Positions 36,637 to 44,867 of a stretch of 64,000 nucleotides of DNA are shown here, piece after piece (the first letter of the stretch is position 1; each line of letters begins with the position of its first letter). The translations under genes were made by a program, and so were the position numbers. The notes below the pieces were generated by a model, which saw only the letters and a program-made list of their open reading frames with translations, searched no databases and was not told where the DNA came from. Source of the stretch: Cedecea neteri (GTDB lineage: Bacteria > Pseudomonadota > Gammaproteobacteria > Enterobacterales > Enterobacteriaceae); NCBI RefSeq assembly GCF_000757825.1, contig NZ_CP009451.1:4402001-4466000 (forward strand), in the 5' to 3' direction.

Positions 36637-37659
36637 ATGAAAAAGATTGGCTTTCTCTCGTTTGGCCACTGGTCGCCCTCTGCCCAGTCTGGCACCCGCT
36701 CTGCGGCAGACACGCTGCTGCAATCTATCGACCTTGCCGTTGCCGCAGAAGAGCTTGGCGCGGACGGGGCTTACTTCCGTGTGCATCACTTCGCTCGCCA
36801 GCTTGGCTCGCCATTTCCGCTGCTGGCAGCCATTGGGGCAAAAACTAAACGTATTGAAATCGGCACTGGCGTTATCGATATGCGTTATGAGAATCCGCTT
36901 TATATGGTGGAGGATGCCGGTGCTGCCGACCTGATTTCCGGCGGACGTCTGCAGCTTGGGATAAGCCGCGGCTCTCCTGAGCAGGTGATCGACGGCTGGC
37001 GCTACTTTGGCTATGTGCCCGGAGAAGGGGAAACCGAGGCCGATATGGCTCGCCGCCATACTGAGGTGTTCCTCGAAGCGCTGAAAGGCGAAGGCTTTGC
37101 CGAGCCGAACCCGCAGCCGATGTTCCCCAATCCTCCGGGGCTGTTGCGCCTTGAGCCGTTTTCTGCCGGACTGCGCGAGCGAATCTGGTGGGGAGCAAGC
37201 TCCAACGCGACCGCTGTGTGGGCCGCGCAGTCAGGGATGAACCTGCAAAGCTCGACGCTGAAAACTGATGAAACCGGCGAGCCGTTCCATATCCAGCAGG
37301 CGAAGCAAATCCGCGCCTATCGTGCCGCCTGGAAAGAGGCTGGCCATGCGCGTGAGCCGCGCGTCTCCGTCAGCCGCAGCATCTTCGCGTTAATTGATCA
37401 GCGCGACCGCAACTACTTTGGCGGCAGCGGCAAAGAAGGCGACCAGGTGGGCTACATCGACCCACAAACAAGGGCTATTTTTGGCCGTAGCTACGCCGCT
37501 GAACCAGAACTGCTCATCAAGCAACTGGCGCAGGATGAAGCGATTGCCGAAGCCGATACGCTGCTGTTAACCGTGCCAAACCAGCTGGGCGTGGACTATA
37601 ACGCGCACGTGATCGAATCTATTCTGAAGCACATCGCGCCGGAACTGGGCTGGCGGTGA
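36637..37659 (+). CDS. Luciferase-like flavin monooxygenase (LLM class)
   Basis: This 340-residue TIM-barrel protein of the bacterial-luciferase family begins with KKIGFLSFGHWSP and contains AVAAEELGADGAYFRVHHF, LQLGISRGSPEQV and RIWWGASSNATAVWAAQSG. Such enzymes use FMNH2 from a reductase to oxidise small substrates. It resembles E. coli YhbW-type proteins, but substrate and partner are unknown. It is divergent from the thiamine operon with no clear functional link. Confidence 0.85.
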   Translation: MKKIGFLSFGHWSPSAQSGTRSAADTLLQSIDLAVAAEELGADGAYFRVHHFARQLGSPFPLLAAIGAKTKRIEIGTGVIDMRYENPLYMVEDAGAADLISGGRLQLGISRGSPEQVIDGWRYFGYVPGEGETEADMARRHTEVFLEALKGEGFAEPNPQPMFPNPPGLLRLEPFSAGLRERIWWGASSNATAVWAAQSGMNLQSSTLKTDETGEPFHIQQAKQIRAYRAAWKEAGHAREPRVSVSRSIFALIDQRDRNYFGGSGKEGDQVGYIDPQTRAIFGRSYAAEPELLIKQLAQDEAIAEADTLLLTVPNQLGVDYNAHVIESILKHIAPELGWR

Positions 37660-37735
37660 ACTTCGAAGATATTGTGCTGAGTGACGCGCTGAATAAAGAC
37701 CTGCATGATTTAAGCTGACGTCTGTATGTTTCCAG

Positions 37736-37768
37736 GCCTGCCGTGGGAGACCCGGCGGGCTTTTCTAT
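37736..37768 (+). terminator. Terminator after the luciferase-like gene
   Basis: The stem GCCTGCCG / CGGCGGGC (one T-G pair) is followed by TTTTCTATTTT. Confidence 0.8.
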
Positions 37769-37929
37769 TTTGGAAAAACAAAAGGCAGGTCTACTATTTT
37801 TGGTAGGTTATGGTTTTTATTTAGCGGCATTGAATCGTATTAGAAGAGGTTATTATATACGGCGCATTACCGTACTGAATAAGCCAGATAACTGGCGTTT
37901 ACATATAAACATTATAAAGGGATAGCGTT

Positions 37930-38232
37930 GTGTTGAAGAGACTGGTCACGGGGCAACTCAGTTTGCCGATGACGTTTTGGGGATGGGGTTTTTGCGGGGG
38001 ATTTCTTCTTGGGCTCGTAGGTATCGTCGGGATACATGCCAACCTCCCTGCTCTGGTGCCGCTGAGCTATCTGCTTAAAATAGTGCTGTTTAGCGCGGTA
38101 TTATCCGGCGTGACATGCATTCTTCGCAGAAAAATCACCGTATTTGGCGTGCTCGCATTTCTGGTTGTCCTCGTGCAGGTCGTCATGGGCGTCGTGATGG
38201 CCGTTGGGCTTTCTTCTTTGTTATTCAAATAA
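37930..38232 (+). CDS. Small hydrophobic membrane protein, unknown
   Basis: This 100-residue protein has about three hydrophobic stretches (TFWGWGFCGGFLLGLVGIVG, LSYLLKIVLFSAVLSGV and VFGVLAFLVVLVQVVMGVVM). The start is GTG at 37930 behind AAAGGGATAGC. No family recognised. It is convergent with the cyclotransferase gene and overlaps it by 8 nt. A single gene, probably in the inner membrane. Confidence 0.6.
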   Translation: MLKRLVTGQLSLPMTFWGWGFCGGFLLGLVGIVGIHANLPALVPLSYLLKIVLFSAVLSGVTCILRRKITVFGVLAFLVVLVQVVMGVVMAVGLSSLLFK

Positions 38233-38557
38233 CCCGTGGCTGTAGCTGATAAATCCAGGCGGTCACCGTCCTGCCATCAAGCGTGGTGACATCAATCTCT
38301 ACACGATCGTAACCGGCCTCGAACTCATCCAGCATCGGCCAGTGTTCGTGCAGGTTGGGAGATATAAACAGATAGCCGTGCACCTCCGGGCCGTTCTTGT
38401 CCAGCAAGATGCCGGGAAAATCGGCGGCGGCTCCCCAACCTTTTTCATAAAAAGTCCCGTTCACGTAGCCAGGCCGCCACTCTCCGCCGATGTTCTCCAT
38501 GATATGTGCATTAACATGGCCAGGCCGAAGCGTGCCGTAGACAAACAATGATTCCAT
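38225..38557 (-). CDS. Gamma-glutamylcyclotransferase-like (AIG2/GGCT) protein
   Basis: This 110-residue protein starts MESLFVYGTLRPGHVNAHIM, the substrate-binding YGTLRPG loop of the GGCT fold. It contains VHGYLFISPNLHEHWPMLDEFEAGYDR with the expected acidic residue. It may cleave gamma-glutamyl-linked compounds; true activity is unknown. Its 5' end and ribosome site are duplicated, with an internal deletion, at 44472-44556. It lies just outside the decayed island. Confidence 0.8.
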   Translation of the reverse strand: MESLFVYGTLRPGHVNAHIMENIGGEWRPGYVNGTFYEKGWGAAADFPGILLDKNGPEVHGYLFISPNLHEHWPMLDEFEAGYDRVEIDVTTLDGRTVTAWIYQLQPRVI

Positions 38558-38565
38558 TTTTCCTC

Positions 38566-38579
38566 TGGCTCCTCTGACT
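38566..38579. repeat. 14-bp tRNA-Asn 3'-end repeat (island distal attachment site)
   Basis: TGGCTCCTCTGACT is identical to the 3' end of tRNA-Asn, in the same orientation as copy 4 at 44692. Weaker similarity continues to about 38600 (TGGA, TCGA, CCAGT, AAC in order). It fits the distal direct repeat left by integration of an element at tRNA-Asn. Confidence 0.65.
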
Positions 38580-39213
38580 TGGATCGACTTGCCAGTAACT
38601 GGCTAATAAATAAGCTAAACCTGAATTTCCCTTCCGTCAAGACTACCAGAATGACCACCAATAGTTGTAGTTTACATAAATCTGGATTGAGTGAACCTTG
38701 GGTATTCGAGCTTTGCGTTCGGCTAAACAAGCGTGTGGGTTCAGTCCAGTTGTAGGCGCTGAAGTTTTCTGTGCACCAGCAGGCAACATTAAATCCCTAT
38801 AGCGGCTTCAGTAACTGACGAAATGTCTTTTTATCTCAACAACCAAAAGCATGTTCAACACCGTCAATACTTGACCCTACTCTATTTAACTATAGAGAGT
38901 AAATAGCAATAAACTTGGGATTATTGTTCAGCCACTTCGACGTTTTTTGCTCTTGTAAATGATGTAATTATAAACAATTAACGTTATTGTTTTTGCTGAC
39001 CTTTTTTCGGCCAGTAAGCACCATTTCCATGCTCGGAAAAGACGGAGTAGTCAGTATAATTTTTCCTAATACTTAATTGAAGCTGGTTTTTCCTCTTTAC
39101 GAGGATCGCGGATATGCAATATCGGGGCGCCCTAATAGTACATTTTAGTACTATTAGGCTTCACTTCCTTATTGTATAAATGATCATGGAACCACTAAGT
39201 ACGAGCAAATCGG
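38580..39213. other. Gene-poor left end of the decayed island
   Basis: This stretch has no intact gene. On the minus strand about 38740-38900 translates, with stops and shifts, to pieces such as DKKTFRQLL and TENFSAYNW that faintly resemble an IS1-type transposase. The rest is A/T-rich. A hairpin (39131-39158) precedes the surface-protein gene end. Confidence 0.4.
39131..39158 (-). terminator. Hairpin downstream of the Ig-repeat gene
   Basis: A perfect 11-bp stem (CCTAATAGTAC / GTACTATTAGG) has loop ATTTTA, 56 nt past the stop at 39214. No clear T-tract, so its termination role is uncertain. Confidence 0.4.
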
Positions 39214-41568
39214 TTAAATGACAGGTGGAAAGGTATAATGATAACTATTTATATCTAAAACTTGATCCGTTTGTCTATCAACCGAACGAATTTGAAAATC
39301 TAAAGTATTTTCAGCGCTATAGAATTCTTTGTTATCAAATAACCAAGATAAATTATTCATATCTCTTTTACTATAAAGAAGATCGCCGATAGCTGTTTCA
39401 TTTTCATATGACGTTCGAGTTGAAATCATAAACGTAGCATCATTTTGTGATACTAAGTGATCTATGTATTTCCCAGGAAAGTCTTTCTTCATTGCGCCAA
39501 GATAGTTTTTAGCATTAAAAATATCATTAATATAGCCATCGGAAAAATAAAAAAGAATATCTCCATCAGCAGAAACTCGCATTGCTGCAGTTGCCCATCC
39601 TGTGGCTTCATCACCTGTTAACAATTTAACTCTCAGATGATCCTCGTATGACATACCAGTCCTGATTCTTATGCTATCCTCTTCAATAAAGATACCTGGG
39701 TATAATTTTTTATTACCATCACCAAAAACATTCAATCGAATTCCTATATAACCCCCATTGCTTGAAAAATCACGGTAAAAATGTGCAACAAAAGAAGGTT
39801 CATCAGCGGAAAGCCATTTTGGACCTACCATAAAAAAATCATCTTGCAATTCTGAATCTTGATTTTTATATGTGCTTGATCCGCTCGCTTCGGGGTGTTT
39901 TTGATACCATTCACTGTCACGATCAGCAGATGAATAAACTAATGCTTGTCTTCCATTGAAATTACGAATTTCAATATTCTCAGGAGCACCACGTTGAGTC
40001 CCAGTTAACCCAAACCCATTACCAGCCCAACCCAGTGCATAATTGAAAGATTTACCTTGCCAATCAGATTGTGAGTAATTAATTTCTCGCTGAATTACAC
40101 TATTATAATCAATGTTTATTTCTTGCCATATTTTCCCATTGTCAGTCGAAATCTCTAGCTTTTTATTATAATCGAATGATTTATCGAGTATTCCATTTAT
40201 TTTTAAGCCCCACTTACCAGTGCCGCTATCAAATGTAGGTGTAAGAGAAATGTTATTATAAGTTTCATCGACAGAAACCCAATAAGTTGATGTTGATTGA
40301 GAGGTATTACCTGCAGCATCAGTAACACGCGCGGTATAAGAGGGCGTTGCACCGTTTGTCAGTATCCGAATATCGGTATAGGACCAAATCTTGTTGATAC
40401 TGTCAACAGTCGCCATACCAAGAAAAGTGGTGCCGTCATAGACACGCACGGACTCGCCTGTTGCCGGGGAAGCGCTGAGTGTCCCGGAAATAACCAGATT
40501 GGTGTCATCGGTAGTACCGCCGTTTGCCACGTTGCCGGTGACAGCACCCACGTTATCCGTTACTCCGGTAACAGTAGCTGTCGTGGCAGGGACAGTCGTA
40601 TCTATGGTGACGCTATAGGACGTACCTGCGTCAGACATATTTCCTGCTGCATCAGCAACTCGTGCTGTATAAGAAGGCGCTGCGCCGTTTTTCAGGCTTC
40701 GCGTGTCTGCATAACGCCAGGTATTGTGGCTTAAATCAACGGTAGCAATGCCCAGGAAGATGGCGCCATCATAAATGCGAATGGTCTCTCCGTTTTCTGC
40801 TGCGGCGCTAAGCGTACCTGAAATAACCAAACTGGTGTCGTCAGTTGTTCCCCCGTTAGCAACATTACCCGTGATGACCCCAGCGTCGTCAGCTACGCCG
40901 GTGACCATTGCTGAGGTAGTTGGGACAGAAGTATCAATGGTTACGCTATAGGGCGCACCTGCAGCGGACTGATTTCCTGCGGCATCGGTAACTCGCGCGG
41001 TATAGGACGGATTAACACCATTCTTCAACGATCTGGTATCAGCATAACGCCAGGTCAGGGTGGCAGCATCGAAAGTGGCATTGCCGAGGAAATTACCGTT
41101 GTCGAATATGTTTATGGTTTGTCTGGCGGTGAGGGGGGCTGTGGTTTTGCCTGTTAATATAGGATTTGCATCATCTGAAATTCCACCTCTTGTAATATTC
41201 CCGATAATGGGGCCAACATTATCATCGATCGCGGTAATTTCTGCGCCGGGTATCGCCGTCACACCTTCAGGCGGCGTTGGCCTGGCTGGCAAGTCAGGGC
41301 GTGGTTCATCTCCTGAACTATGACCACCCAATATCGCTGCCGTAACGCCACCCAGCGCGCCAATACCCAGAGCCCACCATCCAAGTTTTTTATAGCCCTC
41401 GTGATCATCTTTATTCTCAGCGTTTTTTTTTGCTTCACGGGTTATCAGATGAGAGCCAGGGGTAACGGTGGCTTGTCCTGCCCCCGAACCTGATGTGATC
41501 TGTTCCTGGCTATTCTTAGTGGGATTTTCAATTGATTCTTTATGGCGGGCTGAATATGTTTTCTTCAT
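39214..41568 (-). CDS. Large Ig-like repeat protein with single membrane anchor, unknown
   Basis: This 784-residue protein has a polar N-terminus and one hydrophobic segment (residues 63-82, GWWALGIGALGGVTAAILGG). Three tandem Bap-like bacterial Ig repeats of about 111 residues follow (about 109-440; shared YADTRSLKNG, PSYTARVTDAAGN, GNVANGGTTDD). The ~345-residue C-terminal domain is of no family I know. No cleavable signal peptide is seen, so secretion is unclear. ATG at 41568 is preferred (GGAAG 11 nt upstream); the frame opens at 41682. The C-terminal third is markedly A/T-rich. It may be an adhesin or a type I secretion substrate, but no exporter gene is nearby. Confidence 0.7.
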   Translation of the reverse strand: MKKTYSARHKESIENPTKNSQEQITSGSGAGQATVTPGSHLITREAKKNAENKDDHEGYKKLGWWALGIGALGGVTAAILGGHSSGDEPRPDLPARPTPPEGVTAIPGAEITAIDDNVGPIIGNITRGGISDDANPILTGKTTAPLTARQTINIFDNGNFLGNATFDAATLTWRYADTRSLKNGVNPSYTARVTDAAGNQSAAGAPYSVTIDTSVPTTSAMVTGVADDAGVITGNVANGGTTDDTSLVISGTLSAAAENGETIRIYDGAIFLGIATVDLSHNTWRYADTRSLKNGAAPSYTARVADAAGNMSDAGTSYSVTIDTTVPATTATVTGVTDNVGAVTGNVANGGTTDDTNLVISGTLSASPATGESVRVYDGTTFLGMATVDSINKIWSYTDIRILTNGATPSYTARVTDAAGNTSQSTSTYWVSVDETYNNISLTPTFDSGTGKWGLKINGILDKSFDYNKKLEISTDNGKIWQEINIDYNSVIQREINYSQSDWQGKSFNYALGWAGNGFGLTGTQRGAPENIEIRNFNGRQALVYSSADRDSEWYQKHPEASGSSTYKNQDSELQDDFFMVGPKWLSADEPSFVAHFYRDFSSNGGYIGIRLNVFGDGNKKLYPGIFIEEDSIRIRTGMSYEDHLRVKLLTGDEATGWATAAMRVSADGDILFYFSDGYINDIFNAKNYLGAMKKDFPGKYIDHLVSQNDATFMISTRTSYENETAIGDLLYSKRDMNNLSWLFDNKEFYSAENTLDFQIRSVDRQTDQVLDINSYHYTFPPVI
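40258..41244 (-). repeat. Three tandem Ig-like coding repeats
   Basis: Three units with a period of about 333 nt encode the Ig-like modules. Units 2 and 3 are the most alike (GNVANGGTTDDT.LVISGTLSA). The first is more diverged. Such repeats favour unit gain or loss by recombination. Confidence 0.8.
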
Positions 41569-41935
41569 GGAAAAATACACTTCCATATGATTAGAGAGAA
41601 GTTGGCGGATTTTGGAGTTGTAGATACTGAATAAATCCAAAGTATTATTTATTAATTTTAACTCAAAACAAATGTTAAACAATTAATGAATCAGTGACCA
41701 TCCTGGTGATTAGCCTTTTTGTCTTAAGCTATGTGTACTAATGCAGTGTTTTTTAAATCAAAAACCCTTTTTTAACATAGTGTTGTGTCGTTCTGTTAAG
41801 GCTCTTTTTACACAGATATAATCTCGTTTTGTGTAATATTACTTATTCATCTCGAACTGGCTAGGCGTTTTCTTGTCTGTAAAATTATAATAATGCTCAC
41901 TGTTGTTAAACATCACATATATTAGTGTCAAATAA
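41569..41935. other. A/T-rich intergenic region upstream of the Ig-repeat gene
   Basis: About 370 bases of low GC content hold no credible gene. They should contain the promoter of the minus-strand surface-protein gene. No operator was recognised. Confidence 0.5.
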
Positions 41936-42139
41936 GCGTATCAACCGCTCGAACAGAAGAGGATCGAGAAGGTCAGGGCTGAAGCCCTGCAGCTCGGTGA
42001 ACAACTCGGTATCGAAAAAGGCCGCAACGAAGGCAAACTGGAAGTTGCCCGTGCCATGCTGCAGAACGGTATTGAACGCAATGCTGTTATGAAAATGACC
42101 GACCTGACTGAAGGTTACCTGGCGCAAATCCGCCACTAA
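41936..42139 (+). pseudogene. C-terminal remnant of an Rpn-family nuclease/transposase
   Basis: An open frame with no start encodes EQKRIEKVRAEALQLGEQLG, then GIEKGRNEGKLEVARAMLQN and ERNAVMKMTDLTEGYLAQI to a stop at 42137. This Glu/Gln-rich repeat followed by a short helix-turn-helix is the usual tail of Rpn (YhgA-like, PD-(D/E)XK) recombination-promoting nucleases. The catalytic N-terminus is missing. Confidence 0.7.
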
Positions 42140-42169
42140 TGTTAATTATCCAATGAAGGTGAACGCGGC

Positions 42170-43057
42170 ATGATGAGTAATTATCTGGCAGAAAATAATA
42201 AATTACATTTCGTAGCGATTATTGGCTCCGGAATGCTGGGACGGCGTATTGCCTTGATGATGGTGGCACATGGCGCGACGGTATCTATTTATGATAACAA
42301 TCCTCAGGTTGTCATCTCGGCGTCTGAATACGTCCATGAGCAACTTCCGGCGCTGTGGGAGAAAACCGGCAACAAGAACGGAAAGCTGAAAGTGTGCGAT
42401 AGCCTTACCGAGGCGGTTACACAGGCCGGACTGGTTATTGAGGCCATACCTGAAGTACTGGCCCTTAAGCAGGCCCTGTTTGCCGAATTGGAGCAGAAGA
42501 CGGATACAACGTGTATTTTGTGCAGCAACTCCTCGTCTTACCCTATCCGTCAGATAGCTACCAGCATGACGCCAGAGGGACGCAAACGCGTGGCGAACAC
42601 CCACTTTTATATGCCACCCGTACAGAATCCGGTGGAAGTGGCCAGTAGCGGTGAAACGGATGCCGCGGTGATTGATGCGCTAATGCGCACGCTGCCTGAA
42701 TTTGGCTTTGTTCCTTTCTGCGTTAAAAAAGAGAGCGTCGGTTTTATTTTTAATCGCGTCTGGGCGGCGGTGAAGCGTGAGTGTCTGGAGGTGGTCGCGA
42801 CAGGCGTGGCCGCACCTGAAGACGTTGATGGTATTTACCGTGCGAATCTCGGTGCACCCGTGGGGCCGTTTGAATTAATGGACAGAATCGGCCTCGATGT
42901 GGTTTACGATATCGAAATGCACTACACAAAAATTAATCCGCAGCTTTCACCAGAACCGGGACTATTGTTAAAAGCGTATATCAATAATGGATTGCTGGGC
43001 GTGAAAACGGGCAAAGGTTTTTACTCTTACGATGAAAAGGGACGGAAAATAGGATGA
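42170..43057 (+). CDS. 3-hydroxyacyl-CoA dehydrogenase family protein
   Basis: This 295-residue NAD-dependent dehydrogenase has the Rossmann motif VAIIGSGMLGRRIALMMVAHG, the catalytic His/Glu region NTHFYMPPVQNPVEVASS, and a C-terminal 3HCDH domain (VGFIFNRVWAAVKRECLEVV, KTGKGFYSYDEKG). The family oxidises 3-hydroxyacyl-CoA, carnitine or similar hydroxy-acids. Its stop overlaps the next gene's start by 4 nt, so it functions with the hydrolase. It is inside the island; substrate unknown. Confidence 0.82.
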   Translation: MMSNYLAENNKLHFVAIIGSGMLGRRIALMMVAHGATVSIYDNNPQVVISASEYVHEQLPALWEKTGNKNGKLKVCDSLTEAVTQAGLVIEAIPEVLALKQALFAELEQKTDTTCILCSNSSSYPIRQIATSMTPEGRKRVANTHFYMPPVQNPVEVASSGETDAAVIDALMRTLPEFGFVPFCVKKESVGFIFNRVWAAVKRECLEVVATGVAAPEDVDGIYRANLGAPVGPFELMDRIGLDVVYDIEMHYTKINPQLSPEPGLLLKAYINNGLLGVKTGKGFYSYDEKGRKIG

Positions 43058-43863
43058 GTGAACTGGCGAAAATAAAGAGAACCTCATTGAACTATATTGA
43101 TGTAGGGTCTGGCTTTCCTCTATTGTTGGGACACAGCTATCTTTTTAGCGGTGAGATGTGGTCAACGCTGCTGCCAGCATTAGTCGAGCACTATCGGCTG
43201 ATTATCCCCGACCTGTGGGGGCATGGAGGTTCTCCTGAGCTGCCTGACGGGCACAGTAGCTTGTCAGACATTGCTAACGATCACCTTGCGCTAATGGATG
43301 ACTTAGGAATTACGGAGTTCGGCATTCTCGGCATTTCGGTCGGGGGCATGTGGGGCGCTGAGCTGGCGGCCCTTTATCCCAGGCGGATAAAGTTGCTGGT
43401 GCTGATGGGCACCTTTGTGGGCATTGAGCCGTCGGAAAAAAAAACGCACTACTTCACCTTGCTCGATAGCATTGATGCGGCCGGTGCCGTGCCTAAGCCA
43501 TTCCTCGAGTATGTTGTGGGCCAGTTTTATTCGGATGAGGCTCCCGAGAGCCTGCTGTCGCCGTTAAGGCACCGATTGCAGACTATTACCTCCGAGCGTT
43601 ACCGACAGAGCATCGTCCCGCTAGGGAAAATGATCTTTGGTCGAAAGGACAATTTACCGTTGCTGGGGCAGATCCGCTGCCCGGCGCTGGTGCTCACCGG
43701 TGAGCAGGATAAACCACGGCCGCCTGAGGAGGGTAAGCTGATGGCATCGCTGCTACGCTGCGAGCATGTGGTGGTGCCAGGTGCCGGGCATATAAGCGTG
43801 CATGAAAACCCGGAATGCATTGTTGGCGTCCTGCTGTCATTTCTGCAACAACACGCCAGTTGA
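43054..43863 (+). CDS. Alpha/beta hydrolase
   Basis: This 269-residue alpha/beta-hydrolase has the oxyanion region LLLGHSYLFSGEMW, nucleophile elbow GISVGGMWGAELA (Ser), the acid in LVLTGEQDKPRPPEE and the terminal His in VPGAGHISVHENPE. It is translationally coupled to the upstream dehydrogenase (ATGA overlap). The pair might degrade a small ester, lactone or hydroxy-acid compound; this is inference from families only. Confidence 0.82.
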   Translation: MSELAKIKRTSLNYIDVGSGFPLLLGHSYLFSGEMWSTLLPALVEHYRLIIPDLWGHGGSPELPDGHSSLSDIANDHLALMDDLGITEFGILGISVGGMWGAELAALYPRRIKLLVLMGTFVGIEPSEKKTHYFTLLDSIDAAGAVPKPFLEYVVGQFYSDEAPESLLSPLRHRLQTITSERYRQSIVPLGKMIFGRKDNLPLLGQIRCPALVLTGEQDKPRPPEEGKLMASLLRCEHVVVPGAGHISVHENPECIVGVLLSFLQQHAS

Positions 43864-44157
43864 CACATTCGTCAGTTGGCTAAGCGAGAAACACGCTGTC
43901 CTCTGAGCGCAGCGTGTTGACTGAGTCCCGAGTTGTCATTCTTTATGTATCCGGAATCTGATAGTCGTCCTGGAACACATGAGGCCAAGACTGGTCACCA
44001 TCCGTATGGGGCTGGGTAAGAAAGGGGGGAACTATGCTGATATAGGGAGAGAACAGGGGTTAACGTTGGGCCAGAATGTGCAGTTGCCGACATTGACATG
44101 CCAGATAACCTGTCCCCAGGAACAGATACCATTCTTACTGTAAAACTGTGGCCAGTA
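43864..44157. other. Gene-free stretch in the island
   Basis: This region has no recognised gene. A 54-codon frame (43979-44143) with no ribosome site and no known similarity is present. It probably represents decayed mobile-element sequence between the hydrolase and the integrase fragment. Confidence 0.4.
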
Positions 44158-44471
44158 TTACTTGACCACTACATGATCTATGGCGGGCGGGATCGTAATA
44201 CCATCAAGGTTAATTGCTGGGTTGCTGTCGATAAATCCCTGATGTACAGCGTAACGCATGATGTTGCGCAGGTGTTGACGCGTGCGGGACGTGACTTCCA
44301 GCAGCACTTTCTCCTTGATGCCTTTTAATAATTTAATGAAATAACGGGTTTTAATTTCCGTTACTGAGCGATGGCCGATAACCCGAAAGATGTGCTTGCT
44401 CATACTGGAAAGCAAGCGGCCAGCGGTAGTCTGTGACAATTTTTTATTGTTTTTATGCCACTCCAGCGCCA
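44158..44471 (-). pseudogene. Tyrosine integrase fragment (P4-type)
   Basis: About 104 residues match the core-binding part and start of the catalytic domain of P4-type integrases: ALEWHKNNKKLSQTTAGRLL, FRVIGHRSVTEIKTRYFIKL and RNIMRYAVHQGFIDSNPAIN. The N-terminal arm-binding domain and the catalytic RHRY residues are missing. The present ATG comes from the fused cyclotransferase remnant. It lies beside tRNA-Asn copy 4, as expected for the integrase of an element at that tRNA. Confidence 0.8.
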
Positions 44472-44556
44472 GCTCCCCAACCTTTTTCATAAAAAGTCCC
44501 GTTCACGTAGCCAGGCCGAAGCGTGCCGTAGACAAACAATGATTCCATTTTTCCTC
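44472..44556 (-). pseudogene. Truncated duplicate of the gamma-glutamylcyclotransferase 5' end
   Basis: These 85 bases equal 38430-38565 except for loss of 51 bases between two GCCAGGCCG direct repeats. They carry the ribosome site and first codons (MESLFVYGTLRPG), then run into the integrase fragment and stop after 31 codons. Confidence 0.85.
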
Positions 44557-44656
44557 CTCGTGCAGAGCAGCTAAATCAGGGGTGGGGAAGGGGATTTAAC
44601 ATACGGCGTAATTGGGCGGCTGGCAACGGGAAAGCGGGGTATTTAGAAAAGCAAAA

Positions 44657-44684
44657 AGCCCGCTTAGTTTCCTAAGCAGGCTTC
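44657..44684 (-). terminator. Terminator of tRNA-Asn copy 4
   Basis: The arms AAGCCCGCTTAG / CTAAGCAGGCTT have one C-A mismatch. It looks like a mix of the copy 1/3 and copy 2 terminators. Confidence 0.65.
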
Positions 44685-44691
44685 TCAAATA

Positions 44692-44767
44692 TGGCTCCTC
44701 TGACTGGACTCGAACCAGTGACATACGGATTAACAGTCCGCCGTTCTACCGACTGAACTACAGAGGA
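44692..44767 (-). tRNA. tRNA-Asn(GTT), copy 4
   Basis: The 76-nt sequence is identical to the other copies. It forms the right border of the decayed island. Confidence 0.97.
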
Positions 44768-44785
44768 ATCGTTTGAACGGGGCGA

Positions 44786-44814
44786 ATATTAGCTTTAGCC
44801 ATAAAAACTGTCAA
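44786..44814 (-). promoter_or_regulatory. Promoter of tRNA-Asn copy 4
   Basis: TTGACA, 17 nt, TAATAT on the minus strand. The spacer differs from the other copies and is A/T-rich. Confidence 0.8.
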
Positions 44815-44867
44815 CAGTAAAAGTAACGCATTAATTCATATGATTAAATTTAAGCCGCGTTGCTGAT

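Noticed and set aside
37656..37718. 20-codon frame directly after the luciferase-like stop (VNFEDIVLSDALNKDLHDLS)
   Set aside because: Looks coding but has no ribosome site. It may be a frameshifted tail or a decayed neighbour, and the upstream protein already has the family length.
37743..37925. 60-codon frame after the terminator
   Set aside because: Starts inside the terminator hairpin, has no ribosome site and no recognisable domain.
38740..38900. IS1-like transposase remnant on the minus strand
   Set aside because: Only short scattered matches with stops in between; similarity too weak to name as an insertion sequence, so noted only in the region entry.
44098..44328. 76-codon plus-strand frame in the island
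   Set aside because: Antisense shadow of the integrase fragment.
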